Of a stretch of 12,484 nucleotides of DNA, positions 1 to 7,173 are shown in pieces. The position numbers and the translations under genes were made by a program. A model generated the notes under the pieces. It saw nothing but the letters and a program-made list of their open reading frames with translations. It made no database searches and was not told where the DNA came from. Positions within the stretch are counted from its first letter, which is position 1. The number at the start of each line of letters is the position of its first letter. The DNA lies in contig CAZIVO010000106.1 in the NCBI GenBank assembly GCA_964542765.1, forward strand, positions 1 through 12,484, given 5' to 3'. Source of the stretch: CAZIVO01 sp964542765. GTDB lineage: Bacteria > Planctomycetota > UBA1135 > UBA2386.

Positions 1-251
1 CGAAGTGCGAACTCAGCTTCAAGGATTCCGTTCTCGCCTTTCAGATTGCCGAGGCGCACGACGTTCCAGAACTGGGCGCCGAGAATGACCGCTATCCACG
101 CACTGAGTCCTACGTGAAAGATTTCAAGGCTGTTTCCATCGGCCGGATCAAGCTGGAGAAGGGTGAGGGGGAACTCGTCCTGCGCGCCACCGAGATCCCC
201 GGCGCCGAGGCGATGGAATTCCGCCTGCTCACGCTTGAGCGTGTGAAATGA
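1..251 (+). CDS. C-terminal end of a sulfatase-like protein (5' truncated by the window edge)
   Basis: The open frame runs from base 3 to a TGA at 249-251 and gives 82 residues of C-terminus. The readable pattern is a beta-rich domain with GAENDRYPRTESYVKDFK, then IGRIKLEKGEGELVLRATEI and PGAEAMEFRLLTL. From memory of the family, this ESYVKDFK...LG...L..G.G.L.LRA..IPG...M..R.L.L pattern closes many large secreted arylsulfatases of Planctomycetota and Verrucomicrobiota, where it probably forms a small beta-sandwich behind the catalytic domain. The catalytic part with the formylglycine site would lie to the left of the window, so the enzyme assignment rests on the tail alone. It could also be the tail of another carbohydrate-active or fucosidase-like protein. 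Codon use matches the neighbouring genes. Confidence 0.6.
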   Translation, partial: KCELSFKDSVLAFQIAEAHDVPELGAENDRYPRTESYVKDFKAVSIGRIKLEKGEGELVLRATEIPGAEAMEFRLLTLERVK

Positions 252-296
252 AGTCTCCGCTGCTGGATTCTGGCAGGGACTACCATGACGCAGTTG

Positions 297-331
297 TGAC
301 ACCGGGGATCTGTCCGGTGTGATCCCTGTCA
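297..331 (+). repeat. Two mutually exclusive hairpins in the leader of the ABC operon
   Basis: Hairpin A pairs ACACCGG (299-305) with CCGGTGT (314-320) around an 8-nt loop. Hairpin B pairs TGACA (297-301) plus GGGATC (305-310) with GATCCC (321-326) plus TGTCA (327-331), leaving a 3-nt bulge (302-304) and a 10-nt loop. The two share bases, so only one can form at a time. No T-run follows either stem, so this is not a typical intrinsic terminator. It lies 45 nt after the upstream stop codon and 56 nt before the preferred start at 388. It may mark an RNA-processing or control site, but its function is unknown. Confidence 0.4.
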
Positions 332-387
332 TCTACCATGCCATTGTCGCCATCCTATCTTTGCGTGATACTCGGTTCGGCTGTTTC

Positions 388-1530
388 ATGAAAACCCGCA
401 AGCCTATTCTGCTCTTGTCTGCTTTTTGGCTGGTTAGCGTTGGCGCCGTAGCCGTTTGTTCGGTGCCGGTCTTTCGCTATGCCCTCGAGCGCTGGCCTTC
501 GGATGACTACGTTGCGGTTGTTTTTCACCGGGGAGCTCTTTCGGGCGCAAGCACTCATCTCATCGAGGACGTGGCGCCTGATTCTCGCGCCAGCCTGGAG
601 ATTGCCAATATTGAGTTGCGAGCCGTAGATCTCGATGGAGATCCAGAGGAGGGGATGCTGGAAGTTTGGGAGGAGGCCGGTGGTGACCGTACGCCCTGGA
701 TGGTGGTCACCTATCCGGAATCCGGCGGCAACAATGATGTGATCTGGAGCGGCCCTATCTCGAAGGAAAACGTAGAGGCTGTCATGGATTCTCCCAAGCG
801 CCAGGAGCTTGCTCGACGGATCTTGGATGGTGACTCCGCGGTTTGGCTTTTTCTGGAGAGTGGTGATGAGGCCAAGGATGAGATTGCCTTCGAAACACTG
901 GTGGCCCGTACCTCTGTTCTGGAAGAGAAGCTGAAACTCCCGGAGATCAAGCAGGAAGACATCGCTGCCGGTCTTTTGAATATCGAGAAGTCGCAACTGA
1001 AGTTGAAGTTCTCCGTGTTGCGGGTTTCCCGTGAGGACGATGCCGAATCAGCCTTCGTGCGAATGCTCCTGGCGAGCGAGGACGATCTCGATGATCTGAA
1101 CGAGCCGATGGTCTTCCCTGTATACGGGCGTGGGCGGTTCATGCCGGCAATGGTCGGCAAAGGTATCACCGACGAGAACATCACTCGCGACGCAGTGTTC
1201 TTGGTCGGTCCTTGTTCTTGTGAGGTCAAGCGGCAAAACCCCGGCAAGGATCTGCTTGTGGCTGTTGATTGGGAAAGCCAGATTCAGATGCAAATCGATA
1301 TAGACCGTGAACTGCCGCCTTTGACCGGGGTGGGGATGGTCGACGCGGGTCCTGCTGAAAAGGATGTATCTGCAAGGAAGGGTGATGTTTCCATGGGTGA
1401 CATGGTGCAGGGCACCGTCAGTCCGCCGCCCGATCTTGCTTCGACCAGCAGCAAGTTCTGGATCTTCCTTGGCATGCTGGCGCTGGGGTCTTACCTCGTA
1501 GGCGCTTGGTTGTTCACTCGCCGAGCCTGA
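388..1530 (+). CDS. Membrane-anchored extracytoplasmic protein with CxC motif, partner of the ABC transporter
   Basis: A 380-residue protein of unknown function. An N-terminal hydrophobic segment after MKTRK (about residues 6-28) acts as anchor or signal, and a second segment sits at the very C-terminus (about 356-376) followed by FTRRA. About 325 residues between them should face the periplasm. That region has a helix-strand part (VWLFLESGDEAKDE, 152-165) and a conserved-looking stretch FPVYGRGR (243-250). A CSC motif (C276, C278) then sits in VGPCSCEVKRQNPGKDLL. A thioredoxin-like fold is possible for the middle part but not shown. A GTG at 319 in the same frame would add 23 residues. ATG at 388 is preferred because positive charges then directly precede the hydrophobic segment, although no clear ribosome binding site is visible. 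The stop lies 5 nt before the permease start, so co-expression and a shared complex are likely. Confidence 0.8.
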   Translation: MKTRKPILLLSAFWLVSVGAVAVCSVPVFRYALERWPSDDYVAVVFHRGALSGASTHLIEDVAPDSRASLEIANIELRAVDLDGDPEEGMLEVWEEAGGDRTPWMVVTYPESGGNNDVIWSGPISKENVEAVMDSPKRQELARRILDGDSAVWLFLESGDEAKDEIAFETLVARTSVLEEKLKLPEIKQEDIAAGLLNIEKSQLKLKFSVLRVSREDDAESAFVRMLLASEDDLDDLNEPMVFPVYGRGRFMPAMVGKGITDENITRDAVFLVGPCSCEVKRQNPGKDLLVAVDWESQIQMQIDIDRELPPLTGVGMVDAGPAEKDVSARKGDVSMGDMVQGTVSPPPDLASTSSKFWIFLGMLALGSYLVGAWLFTRRA

Positions 1531-1535
1531 CAGGC

Positions 1536-2873
1536 ATGAAGATTTCCCACCTGGTGATTCGCGAGATTCGTCATCGCAAACTCAATTTCGCGGCCAGTTT
1601 GTTGGCGGTCGGCGTGGCCGTTGGTGTGCTGGTGGCTGCCGATTCTCTTCTCATCATGCATCATCATCGGCAGACGAAATTTTTGAGTGACAAGGAGGCT
1701 GATTTATCCGCACGTCTGGTGGCCAAGGAGAAGGATGTTGAACTGGCAGGCAAGGTGCTGCAAGAAGCCATGCGCACGATCACCAAGGGATTGGGTTTCA
1801 ACATCCTCATTCTTCCCGAAGATGAGGATCTCGCCCGTTTTCAAGTTGAAGGCGTGGCTGCGAGCACCATGCCCGAAACTCATGTTTCGCGCCTGGCCAA
1901 CAGCAAGATTGTCACTGTCAACCATCTGCTTCCCGTGGTGACCAAGCGGATCGAGTGGCTGGAGCAAGAAAAGTTGGAGGTCATCCTTATCGGCACCCGA
2001 GGTGAGGCAACCTTGGCACACCGTGATCCGAAGAAGCCGCTCCTCGAGCGTGTGCCCAGGGGGAAGATGGAAATCGGTTTTCAGGTTGCGCAAAAACGTG
2101 GGTTGATTGCAACTCAAGCTGTCACGCTGATGGGAAGGGATTTCACCATCAGCAAGGTGCATGCTGAACGCGGCGATCGTGACGATAGCACCATTTGGAT
2201 CAATCTGGGCGAGGCGCAGGAACTGTTCGGAATGGAGAATCTTGTCAATGCAATCCTGGCGCTCGAATGCAATTGCAACACCATCAACCGGGTGGCGGAG
2301 ATTCGTGCGGAGATTGCCGGCATCCTGCCCGGGACAAAGGTTGTAGAGCGAGGCTCCAAGGCCTTGGCTCGTGCGGAGGCGCGCAATGAGGCAAAGGTGC
2401 GAGCGGTGGCGAACCTCGCGCGTGAGAGAGAATCTTCGAAGTCCATTCTCGATGACGAGCGAGCCAAGGCGGGGCAATTCATGGAGCGGTTCCGGCAACT
2501 GAGCGATGCCATTGTCATTGGCGCCATGCTGGGCGGCCTGGCCTTGCTCGCCCTTCTGGCCTTTGACAACACGCATCGCCGGCAATCGGAAATAGGCATC
2601 TTGCGTGCCCTCGGCCTGCGCGCAGGCCAGGTGCTACAACTCTTTTTGGGCAAAGCCTGTTTGGTTGGTTTGCTGGGTGCTTTGCTCGGTTGCGTGCTCG
2701 GTCTGGTCGCTGCCATGGCATTTGGCGATGCTTCGAACTTGGCGGAAGCTATCGATCCGAGCGTCCTCGCAGTCGTTTTTCTGGTGGCACCGTTGATCGC
2801 GGTCATGGGCAGTTGGATTCCTGCGGTCATGGCTGCGAGACGGGATCCCGCCAGCATCCTGCAGGAGGAATAG
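1536..2873 (+). CDS. FtsX/MacB-type ABC transporter permease
   Basis: A 445-residue permease with the four-helix layout of the FtsX/MacB (type VII) family. One helix lies near the N-terminus (about 17-40), then a large extracytoplasmic domain (about 41-322), then three C-terminal helices (about 324-345, 370-395, 408-433). The cytoplasmic loop between helices 2 and 3 carries RRQSEIGILRALG (348-360), the coupling-helix stretch typical of FtsX domains, and the protein ends in PAVMAARRDPASILQEE. The extracytoplasmic part contains a CNC motif (C245, C247), mirrored by a CSC motif in the upstream partner, and a helical, charged segment (about 275-322) before helix 2. Family members usually work by mechanotransmission, moving lipids, lipoproteins or peptides, or activating periplasmic partners; the substrate here cannot be read. 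ATG 1536 is chosen over the earlier in-frame start because it avoids overlap with the upstream gene and gives the usual short N-terminus. Confidence 0.9.
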   Translation: MKISHLVIREIRHRKLNFAASLLAVGVAVGVLVAADSLLIMHHHRQTKFLSDKEADLSARLVAKEKDVELAGKVLQEAMRTITKGLGFNILILPEDEDLARFQVEGVAASTMPETHVSRLANSKIVTVNHLLPVVTKRIEWLEQEKLEVILIGTRGEATLAHRDPKKPLLERVPRGKMEIGFQVAQKRGLIATQAVTLMGRDFTISKVHAERGDRDDSTIWINLGEAQELFGMENLVNAILALECNCNTINRVAEIRAEIAGILPGTKVVERGSKALARAEARNEAKVRAVANLARERESSKSILDDERAKAGQFMERFRQLSDAIVIGAMLGGLALLALLAFDNTHRRQSEIGILRALGLRAGQVLQLFLGKACLVGLLGALLGCVLGLVAAMAFGDASNLAEAIDPSVLAVVFLVAPLIAVMGSWIPAVMAARRDPASILQEE

Positions 2874-3595
2874 TGCTGCTGCAAGCCGATCACCTGAAGA
2901 AGCAATATACCGCTCAGGACAGTTCGACTGTGGATGCGCTGCGCGATGTCAGCATCGAGTTGCTTGCTGGTGAGTTCGTCGCCGTGCAAGGGCCAAGTGG
3001 CTGTGGCAAGAGCACCTTGCTCCTTACCATCGGTGCATTGCTTGAGCCCACAGCGGGGTGTCTGAATATTGATGGCGAGAATCCCTATACATTGTCGCCC
3101 GAGGCCCGCGCGAGATTTCGCGCCATGAACATCGGCTTCGTGTTCCAGCAATTCCATCTCGTGCCGTATCTCGATGTGCGAGACAATATCCTCGTCCCCT
3201 CACTCGCTGGCGAATCGAACGCGAGTCTTGATCGAGTCGATGAATTGCTTGAACAGTTCAATCTCGCTGAACGTGCTGCGCATCTGCCAGCGCAACTCAG
3301 CACTGGCGAGCGCCAGCGGACGGCTTTTGCCCGCGCGCTTCTGAACAAGCCTCGGATCGTCCTCGCCGACGAGCCCACGGGCAATCTCGATCGCGAAAAC
3401 GCCGAAATCGTGATCGCGCATTTACGTCAGTTTGCCCGGGATGGTGGCACCGTGCTGCTTGTCACCCATGATTCCTACGCAGCTGATCAGGCTGATCGCA
3501 GCCTGAAAATTTTCGATGGAGAACTTGTCGATCCGTCAGATCGTGAATGCTCTGTTGATGCGCTCGATCAGGCTGGCAAGGGTCCTCTTTCCTGA
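2873..3595 (+). CDS. ABC transporter ATP-binding protein (LolD/MacB type)
   Basis: A 240-residue ATPase that should pair with the permease directly upstream. All nucleotide-binding elements are present: Walker A GPSGCGKST (residues 40-48), the Q-loop region FVFQQFHLVPY, the signature LSTGERQR, Walker B IVLADEPTGNLD with catalytic Glu, and the H-loop VTHD. The signature reads LSTGE rather than LSGGE. LSGGQ variants of this kind occur in the LolD/MacB/FtsE subgroup. The Q-loop followed by HLVPYLDVRDNI also fits that subgroup. The start is the GTG at 2873, which overlaps the last base of the permease stop (TAGTG), a classic arrangement for translational coupling. It is cytosolic and docks on the permease. 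The last 20 or so residues after the H-loop are poorly conserved. Confidence 0.93.
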   Translation: MLLQADHLKKQYTAQDSSTVDALRDVSIELLAGEFVAVQGPSGCGKSTLLLTIGALLEPTAGCLNIDGENPYTLSPEARARFRAMNIGFVFQQFHLVPYLDVRDNILVPSLAGESNASLDRVDELLEQFNLAERAAHLPAQLSTGERQRTAFARALLNKPRIVLADEPTGNLDRENAEIVIAHLRQFARDGGTVLLVTHDSYAADQADRSLKIFDGELVDPSDRECSVDALDQAGKGPLS

Positions 3596-3633
3596 GGAAG
3601 TAGGCGGCTCCAATTTGATGAGGTTGAACTTTC

Positions 3634-4815
3634 ATGAATGACATCCACTCACGACGTGCTTTCTTGCATTCCCTGGGTTTCGGGGCTGCCGCTTTCGGTC
3701 TTCCCGAGATGGGCCCCTCCGGGGGTTTCGAGGAAGGGACTGCGGAGGCGCTGGCAGGGCCTCGCTGGGAACAGAAGTTCGACAAGAAGGTTCGCGTTGG
3801 CATCGTCGGCCATGGCTACTGCCGATTCGGGGCGAAATTCGGCTTCCAGGACCATCCCAATGTCGAAGTTGTGGCGGTCAGTGATCTGATCCCGGCGCGC
3901 TGTGCAGAACTGGCTCGGGCATGCCGCTGCAAGAAGACCTACCCCTCGCTCGAAGAACTCGTCAAGGATGACCGCATCGAGGCGGTCTTCGTGGCGACTG
4001 ACGCGCCGAGCCACGCACGGCATTGCATCGAGGTTCTTGCGCATGGCAAGCATGTTGCCTGCGCAGTTCCGGCAACTCTGGGATCGTTGGAGGATGCTGA
4101 CAAGCTCTTTGAGGCAGTGAAGGATTCGGGGCTCAAATACATGATGTTCGAGACCTCATGTTTCCGCGCTGATTGCTATGCGATGCGCACGATCTACAAG
4201 GCAGGCGGGTTCGGTCGCATTGTCTTTTCGGAGGGTGAGTACTATCACTACACCGCCAAGCCAATCCCTTCCTACAAGAACTGGCGTGTTGGTTTCCCTC
4301 CCTTGTGGTATCCAACGCATTCGACGGCCTACTACATCGGTGTCACTGACAGGTGGTACACGTCTGTTTCCTGCGTTGGTTTCACGGGCGACTTCCCTGA
4401 ATATCAAGTTGATGGCAACGCCTACAAGAATCCGTTTTCTGACGAGGTCGCATTGCTGGAAACCAGTGAGGGCGGGTTGTCGCGCATGCTCAAGTGCAGG
4501 AGCACTTACAAGAAGGGTGGCGAGTCCGGGCGTGTGTTTGGTGAGAAGGGATGGATGGCCGATACCCGTTACTACGGTTCGATGAAGAAACTTCCCGACT
4601 TGCAGCGTCCGCCGCTTCCTCCAGGAGTTCCAGCCGGTGGCCATGGTGGTTCGCATGGGCCGCTGATGAACGAGTTTGTGCTGTCGATTCTCGAAGATCG
4701 CAAGCCGGTCGTGGATGTCGTGCAGGCCCTGAACATGACGGTTCCCGGCATCGTTGCTCACCAGTCGGCCTTGCGAGATGGTGAGCGGATGGCGGTGCCG
4801 CATTACGAAAATTGA
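3634..4815 (+). CDS. Tat-exported Gfo/Idh/MocA family oxidoreductase
   Basis: A 393-residue protein. It begins with a twin-arginine signal, SRRAFLHSLGFGAAAFGL (6-23), and a possible signal-peptidase site after ALA (residue 41), so export in folded form with bound cofactor is expected. The Rossmann domain starts at VRVGIVGHGYCRFG (53-66), followed by VVAVSDLIPARC and DRIEAVFVATDAPSHARH. The C-terminal half has the PTHSTAYYIGVTD stretch and ends with GGHGGSHGPLMNEFVLSILEDRKP, the pattern seen in the many secreted members from Planctomycetota and Verrucomicrobiota. The usual EKP motif that places a lysine near the nicotinamide is replaced by CAVPA (143-147), so classic dehydrogenase chemistry is uncertain. 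Sugar or inositol oxidation, or an NAD-dependent glycosidase role as in GH109, are alternatives. A GATGAGG-like ribosome binding site lies about 10 nt upstream. It is 38 nt behind the ABC genes, so read-through is possible. Confidence 0.9.
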   Translation: MNDIHSRRAFLHSLGFGAAAFGLPEMGPSGGFEEGTAEALAGPRWEQKFDKKVRVGIVGHGYCRFGAKFGFQDHPNVEVVAVSDLIPARCAELARACRCKKTYPSLEELVKDDRIEAVFVATDAPSHARHCIEVLAHGKHVACAVPATLGSLEDADKLFEAVKDSGLKYMMFETSCFRADCYAMRTIYKAGGFGRIVFSEGEYYHYTAKPIPSYKNWRVGFPPLWYPTHSTAYYIGVTDRWYTSVSCVGFTGDFPEYQVDGNAYKNPFSDEVALLETSEGGLSRMLKCRSTYKKGGESGRVFGEKGWMADTRYYGSMKKLPDLQRPPLPPGVPAGGHGGSHGPLMNEFVLSILEDRKPVVDVVQALNMTVPGIVAHQSALRDGERMAVPHYEN

Positions 4816-4857
4816 GCTCCTTCTTGAGTTCTGCTGTCGGCCTTGGAGGATTTTGGT

Positions 4858-5325
4858 ATGCGCTACTGGCTGATGAAGTCTGAGCCGGATGTCTACTCTT
4901 TCGATGATCTGATGAAGGACAAAGGTCGCCGGACTCTGTGGGATGGAGTCCGCAACTATCAGGCTCGGAACTTCATGCGGGATGAGATGAAGATCGGTGA
5001 TCGAGTTCTCTTCTATCACTCGAATGCCAAGCCGCCTGGAGTGGCTGGAATCGCCGAGGTCGTCAGCAAGCCATACGCCGATCCCACTCAGTTCGACTCC
5101 ACGAGTAAGTATTTTGATCCGAAGAGCGATCTGGAGAATCCCCGCTGGATCCTGGTCGATGTGAAGGGGATCGAGCACTTACCGCGTTTTATGTCGCTGG
5201 AAGAACTTCGCAATGCGAAGAAGTTGGCGGCGATGGCGCTCCTCCAGAGAGGGCAGCGGTTGTCGGTGCAGCCCGTGACTGCTGCGGAGTATCGTGAGGT
5301 GTTGCGAATGGCGGCCTCGGGCTAG
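4858..5325 (+). CDS. EVE domain protein (PUA-like, formerly UPF0310/DUF55)
   Basis: A 155-residue single-domain protein, the usual length for stand-alone EVE proteins. The family pattern is clear: RYWLMKSEPDVYSFDDL at the start, WDGVRNYQARNFMRDEMKIGD, VLFYHSNAKPPGVAGIAEV, and a C-terminal MSLEELRNAKKLAAMALLQRGQRLSVQPV. EVE domains are PUA-like folds related to YTH. They are thought to bind modified bases in DNA or RNA through an aromatic pocket; the biological role of the bacterial single-domain members is not settled. ATG 4858 is chosen because GGAGG (4845-4849) sits 8 nt upstream and the family starts with M-x-Y-W. A TTG at 4843 would swallow this ribosome binding site. No methylase or restriction gene is adjacent, so a defence role has no support from context here. 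Confidence 0.94.
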   Translation: MRYWLMKSEPDVYSFDDLMKDKGRRTLWDGVRNYQARNFMRDEMKIGDRVLFYHSNAKPPGVAGIAEVVSKPYADPTQFDSTSKYFDPKSDLENPRWILVDVKGIEHLPRFMSLEELRNAKKLAAMALLQRGQRLSVQPVTAAEYREVLRMAASG

Positions 5326-5482
5326 CTGCTCGCCGGACAAGCTCCAGGAGAAGTCGTAAAAAAGACTCTTGAACAGGGGGCGTCCGGCACATCGGCGCGA
5401 AGAAGGCCGAGGCGGAGAGGGTGAGTTCAAGGTCGGTGAGAGTCTGTCGGGGTCGAAGGCCCGCTGGATCTTGCTGTGCCGT
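5326..5482. other. Convergent intergenic region between the EVE gene and the kinase gene
   Basis: 157 bases between two stop codons that face each other. It contains widely spaced 7-base arms GCCGGAC (5332-5338) and GTCCGGC (5382-5388), and within them a short AGTC/GACT pair (5352-5355 and 5364-5367) around an A-rich loop. No strong terminator with a T-run was found on either strand. No convincing small gene was seen. Confidence 0.5.
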
Positions 5483-7171
5483 TCAGCCCAGAGGGCCTTC
5501 GGGGATCTCGACGCGGAAGGTGGTGCCCTTGCCCGGCGTGCTCGTCAGTTCGATATGACCGCCGAGCCTCTCAACTGCTTCCTTGGCGATGGCCAGCCCA
5601 AGTCCAGCACCGGGGGTGTCGCTGGCGTTTGGGTGGCGAAAATAGGCCTCGAAGACAGACTCCTGATCCGCGGCAGGAATGCCGCGACCGTGATCTTCGA
5701 CCTCGATGCGGAAGCCGGAGCTCAGCGGGTGTGCAGTGATTCGAATAGGGGTTCCCTTCTCCGAATACTTGGCGGCGTTGGTGACGAGATTGGAGATGAT
5801 CCGGAAGAGGAACTCAGGATCGGTTGAAGCATCCTCGAGGCCGCTTGAGATTTCGAGAATCAGATCTTCGGAGCGAGCATGAGCTTCCAGAATCGGCGGT
5901 ACCGATTGTTCCATGAAGAGGAGGAGATTGGTTTCTCGCTCCTGGATACCTATGTTGGATTGCTGGACTTCACGGAAGGACAGCACCTGATCGATCAGGA
6001 CCTTGAGGCGCGAGATAGCCGTTTGCATGCTCTCGACTTTTTCTCGTCGGACTTGGTCATCGAGGTTTTCCCAGTAGTTGACGAGGATGTCGGCAGAGGA
6101 AATGAGTTGGGTCAGCGGAGTGCGGAACTCGTGGGACGAAGTTTGGAACAAGCGATTTTTGAGCCGAAGTTGTTCGCGTTCCTTGCTCGCCTGAGCTTCG
6201 GCACTGCGAATGCTCTGTGCAGCGACGATGGCAGGGGCAGCGATCCTGGCCAGCGCGGTTAGCATCTCTTCGTCAGCTTGCGTGAATTTCCCGGGCGTTT
6301 TGGATTCAGAATCAAATACGCCCAGCACGTCACCGCGGTAAATCACCGGTACCGCGAGTTCTGAGGCACCTGGGTAGACATCCGGAATGTAGTCTTCGAT
6401 CTGTGCGACATCGGCGACCCGGATAGGAGAAGCGCTGGCCGCGCAGCGACCGACGATGCCGGTTCCCACGGAGATGATGATCGGCTGGGTGATCTCGTTG
6501 CCTTGCATCTTGATGCCGTGTGCGCCTTTTTGGATGAGCTGGCTTCCTTCGCGCAGATACAGGACGCAGTCATCGAATTGCATGATCTCGGCCACCAGGA
6601 TGGCCATCCGCATGAACAGGTCGTCGAGATTCCAGATCCCCTGGATGGTCCGGGAAAAGCGGCTGCGATCTGCTTCACGGTTCAATGTGGCGGACAGTTC
6701 CTGTGTCCGGGCCTCGACCTTCTCGGACAGTTGTGCGCGTTCCGCCTTGAGGTCCTTGATGAGTTCTTCCTGACGCTGGACGGCAAGAAAGGAATCGGCC
6801 ATCGAGTCATGGCCGGCGTAGTCGGCCAGGGTGATACCGGTCGCAGCGAGTTCGGAGATGGATTCTGCCCAGGGTTTTCCAACGAAGATCAGCTCTTCGT
6901 CGGGTTGGTTGGCCAGGAACTGGCCGCGGAGCCTGAACTTCTGAGTTCGGTGGGTGATGGTGGAGCCGAGGCCGCGATTGGCCTGCAAGGCGTCGAAGTC
7001 CATGGGAATCTTGGGCCGGGCGATCGACCAGTGCTCGGCCAGCGGCAATCCTGCTTGCATGTCCGGGAACTGCTTCCTCAGGCGAGCAGAAACTTCTCGA
7101 AGTATCAGGTCACGCCCGAATCGCAGATGAAAGGGGAAGGCCTCGTCGAGCGCTTCCGCTGAAAGCACCAT
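5483..7171 (-). CDS. HNOBA-coiled coil-GAF sensor histidine kinase
   Basis: A 562-residue cytosolic kinase without membrane segments. Residues about 8-130 match the HNOBA domain of soluble guanylate cyclase: AFPFHLRFGRDL at the start, then HWSIARPKI (compare FSLVRP in the cyclase beta subunit), KFRLRGQFL, and GITLADYAGHDSMADSFL at the end. A predicted signalling helix follows (about 128-165, EELIKDLKAERAQLSEKVEA). The GAF domain (about 180-320) shows SVGTGIVGRCA, YIPDVYPGASELAVPVIY and GDVLGVFDSES. The HisKA box is SSHEFRTPL with phospho-acceptor H347. The HATPase part (about 440-557) has the N-box NLVTNAAKYS (461-470), G1 EDHGRGIP (492-499) and G2 GAGLGLAIAK (521-530). The start at 7171 lies 2 nt after the H-NOX stop. 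An upstream in-frame start would overlap H-NOX by about 170 bases and lacks family similarity. It is predicted to be the kinase controlled by the neighbouring H-NOX protein. Confidence 0.93.
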   Translation of the reverse strand: MVLSAEALDEAFPFHLRFGRDLILREVSARLRKQFPDMQAGLPLAEHWSIARPKIPMDFDALQANRGLGSTITHRTQKFRLRGQFLANQPDEELIFVGKPWAESISELAATGITLADYAGHDSMADSFLAVQRQEELIKDLKAERAQLSEKVEARTQELSATLNREADRSRFSRTIQGIWNLDDLFMRMAILVAEIMQFDDCVLYLREGSQLIQKGAHGIKMQGNEITQPIIISVGTGIVGRCAASASPIRVADVAQIEDYIPDVYPGASELAVPVIYRGDVLGVFDSESKTPGKFTQADEEMLTALARIAAPAIVAAQSIRSAEAQASKEREQLRLKNRLFQTSSHEFRTPLTQLISSADILVNYWENLDDQVRREKVESMQTAISRLKVLIDQVLSFREVQQSNIGIQERETNLLLFMEQSVPPILEAHARSEDLILEISSGLEDASTDPEFLFRIISNLVTNAAKYSEKGTPIRITAHPLSSGFRIEVEDHGRGIPAADQESVFEAYFRHPNASDTPGAGLGLAIAKEAVERLGGHIELTSTPGKGTTFRVEIPEGPLG

Positions 7172-7173
7172 GA

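Noticed and set aside
299..325. H-type pseudoknot formed by the hairpin A loop and the downstream GATCC
   Set aside because: The connecting loops would be 0 nt long and could not span a 7-bp stem. The two pairings are better seen as alternatives.
319..387. Upstream extension of the CxC protein from GTG 319
   Set aside because: It would place 23 extra residues before a good anchor segment, would put the start inside a stable hairpin, and has no ribosome binding site. It cannot be fully excluded.
2114..3157. Long antisense open frame opposite the permease and ATPase genes
   Set aside because: It lies opposite two genes with clear ABC transporter motifs, is rich in Arg, Ser and Ala as expected from a shadow frame, and shows no recognisable domain.
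4156..5178. 340-codon antisense open frame opposite the Gfo/Idh/MocA and EVE genes
   Set aside because: It spans two well-supported plus-strand genes and their intergenic gap and has no family pattern. It is a by-product of codon bias.
4858..5325. EVE protein as part of a restriction or anti-phage island
   Set aside because: No methylase, nuclease, toxin or mobile element is nearby, and the base composition matches the flanking housekeeping-type genes.
5358..5363. A6/T6 run in the EVE-kinase gap as an intrinsic terminator for the kinase gene
   Set aside because: No stable GC-rich stem directly precedes the T-run on the minus strand. The only local pairing is 4 bp around the run itself.
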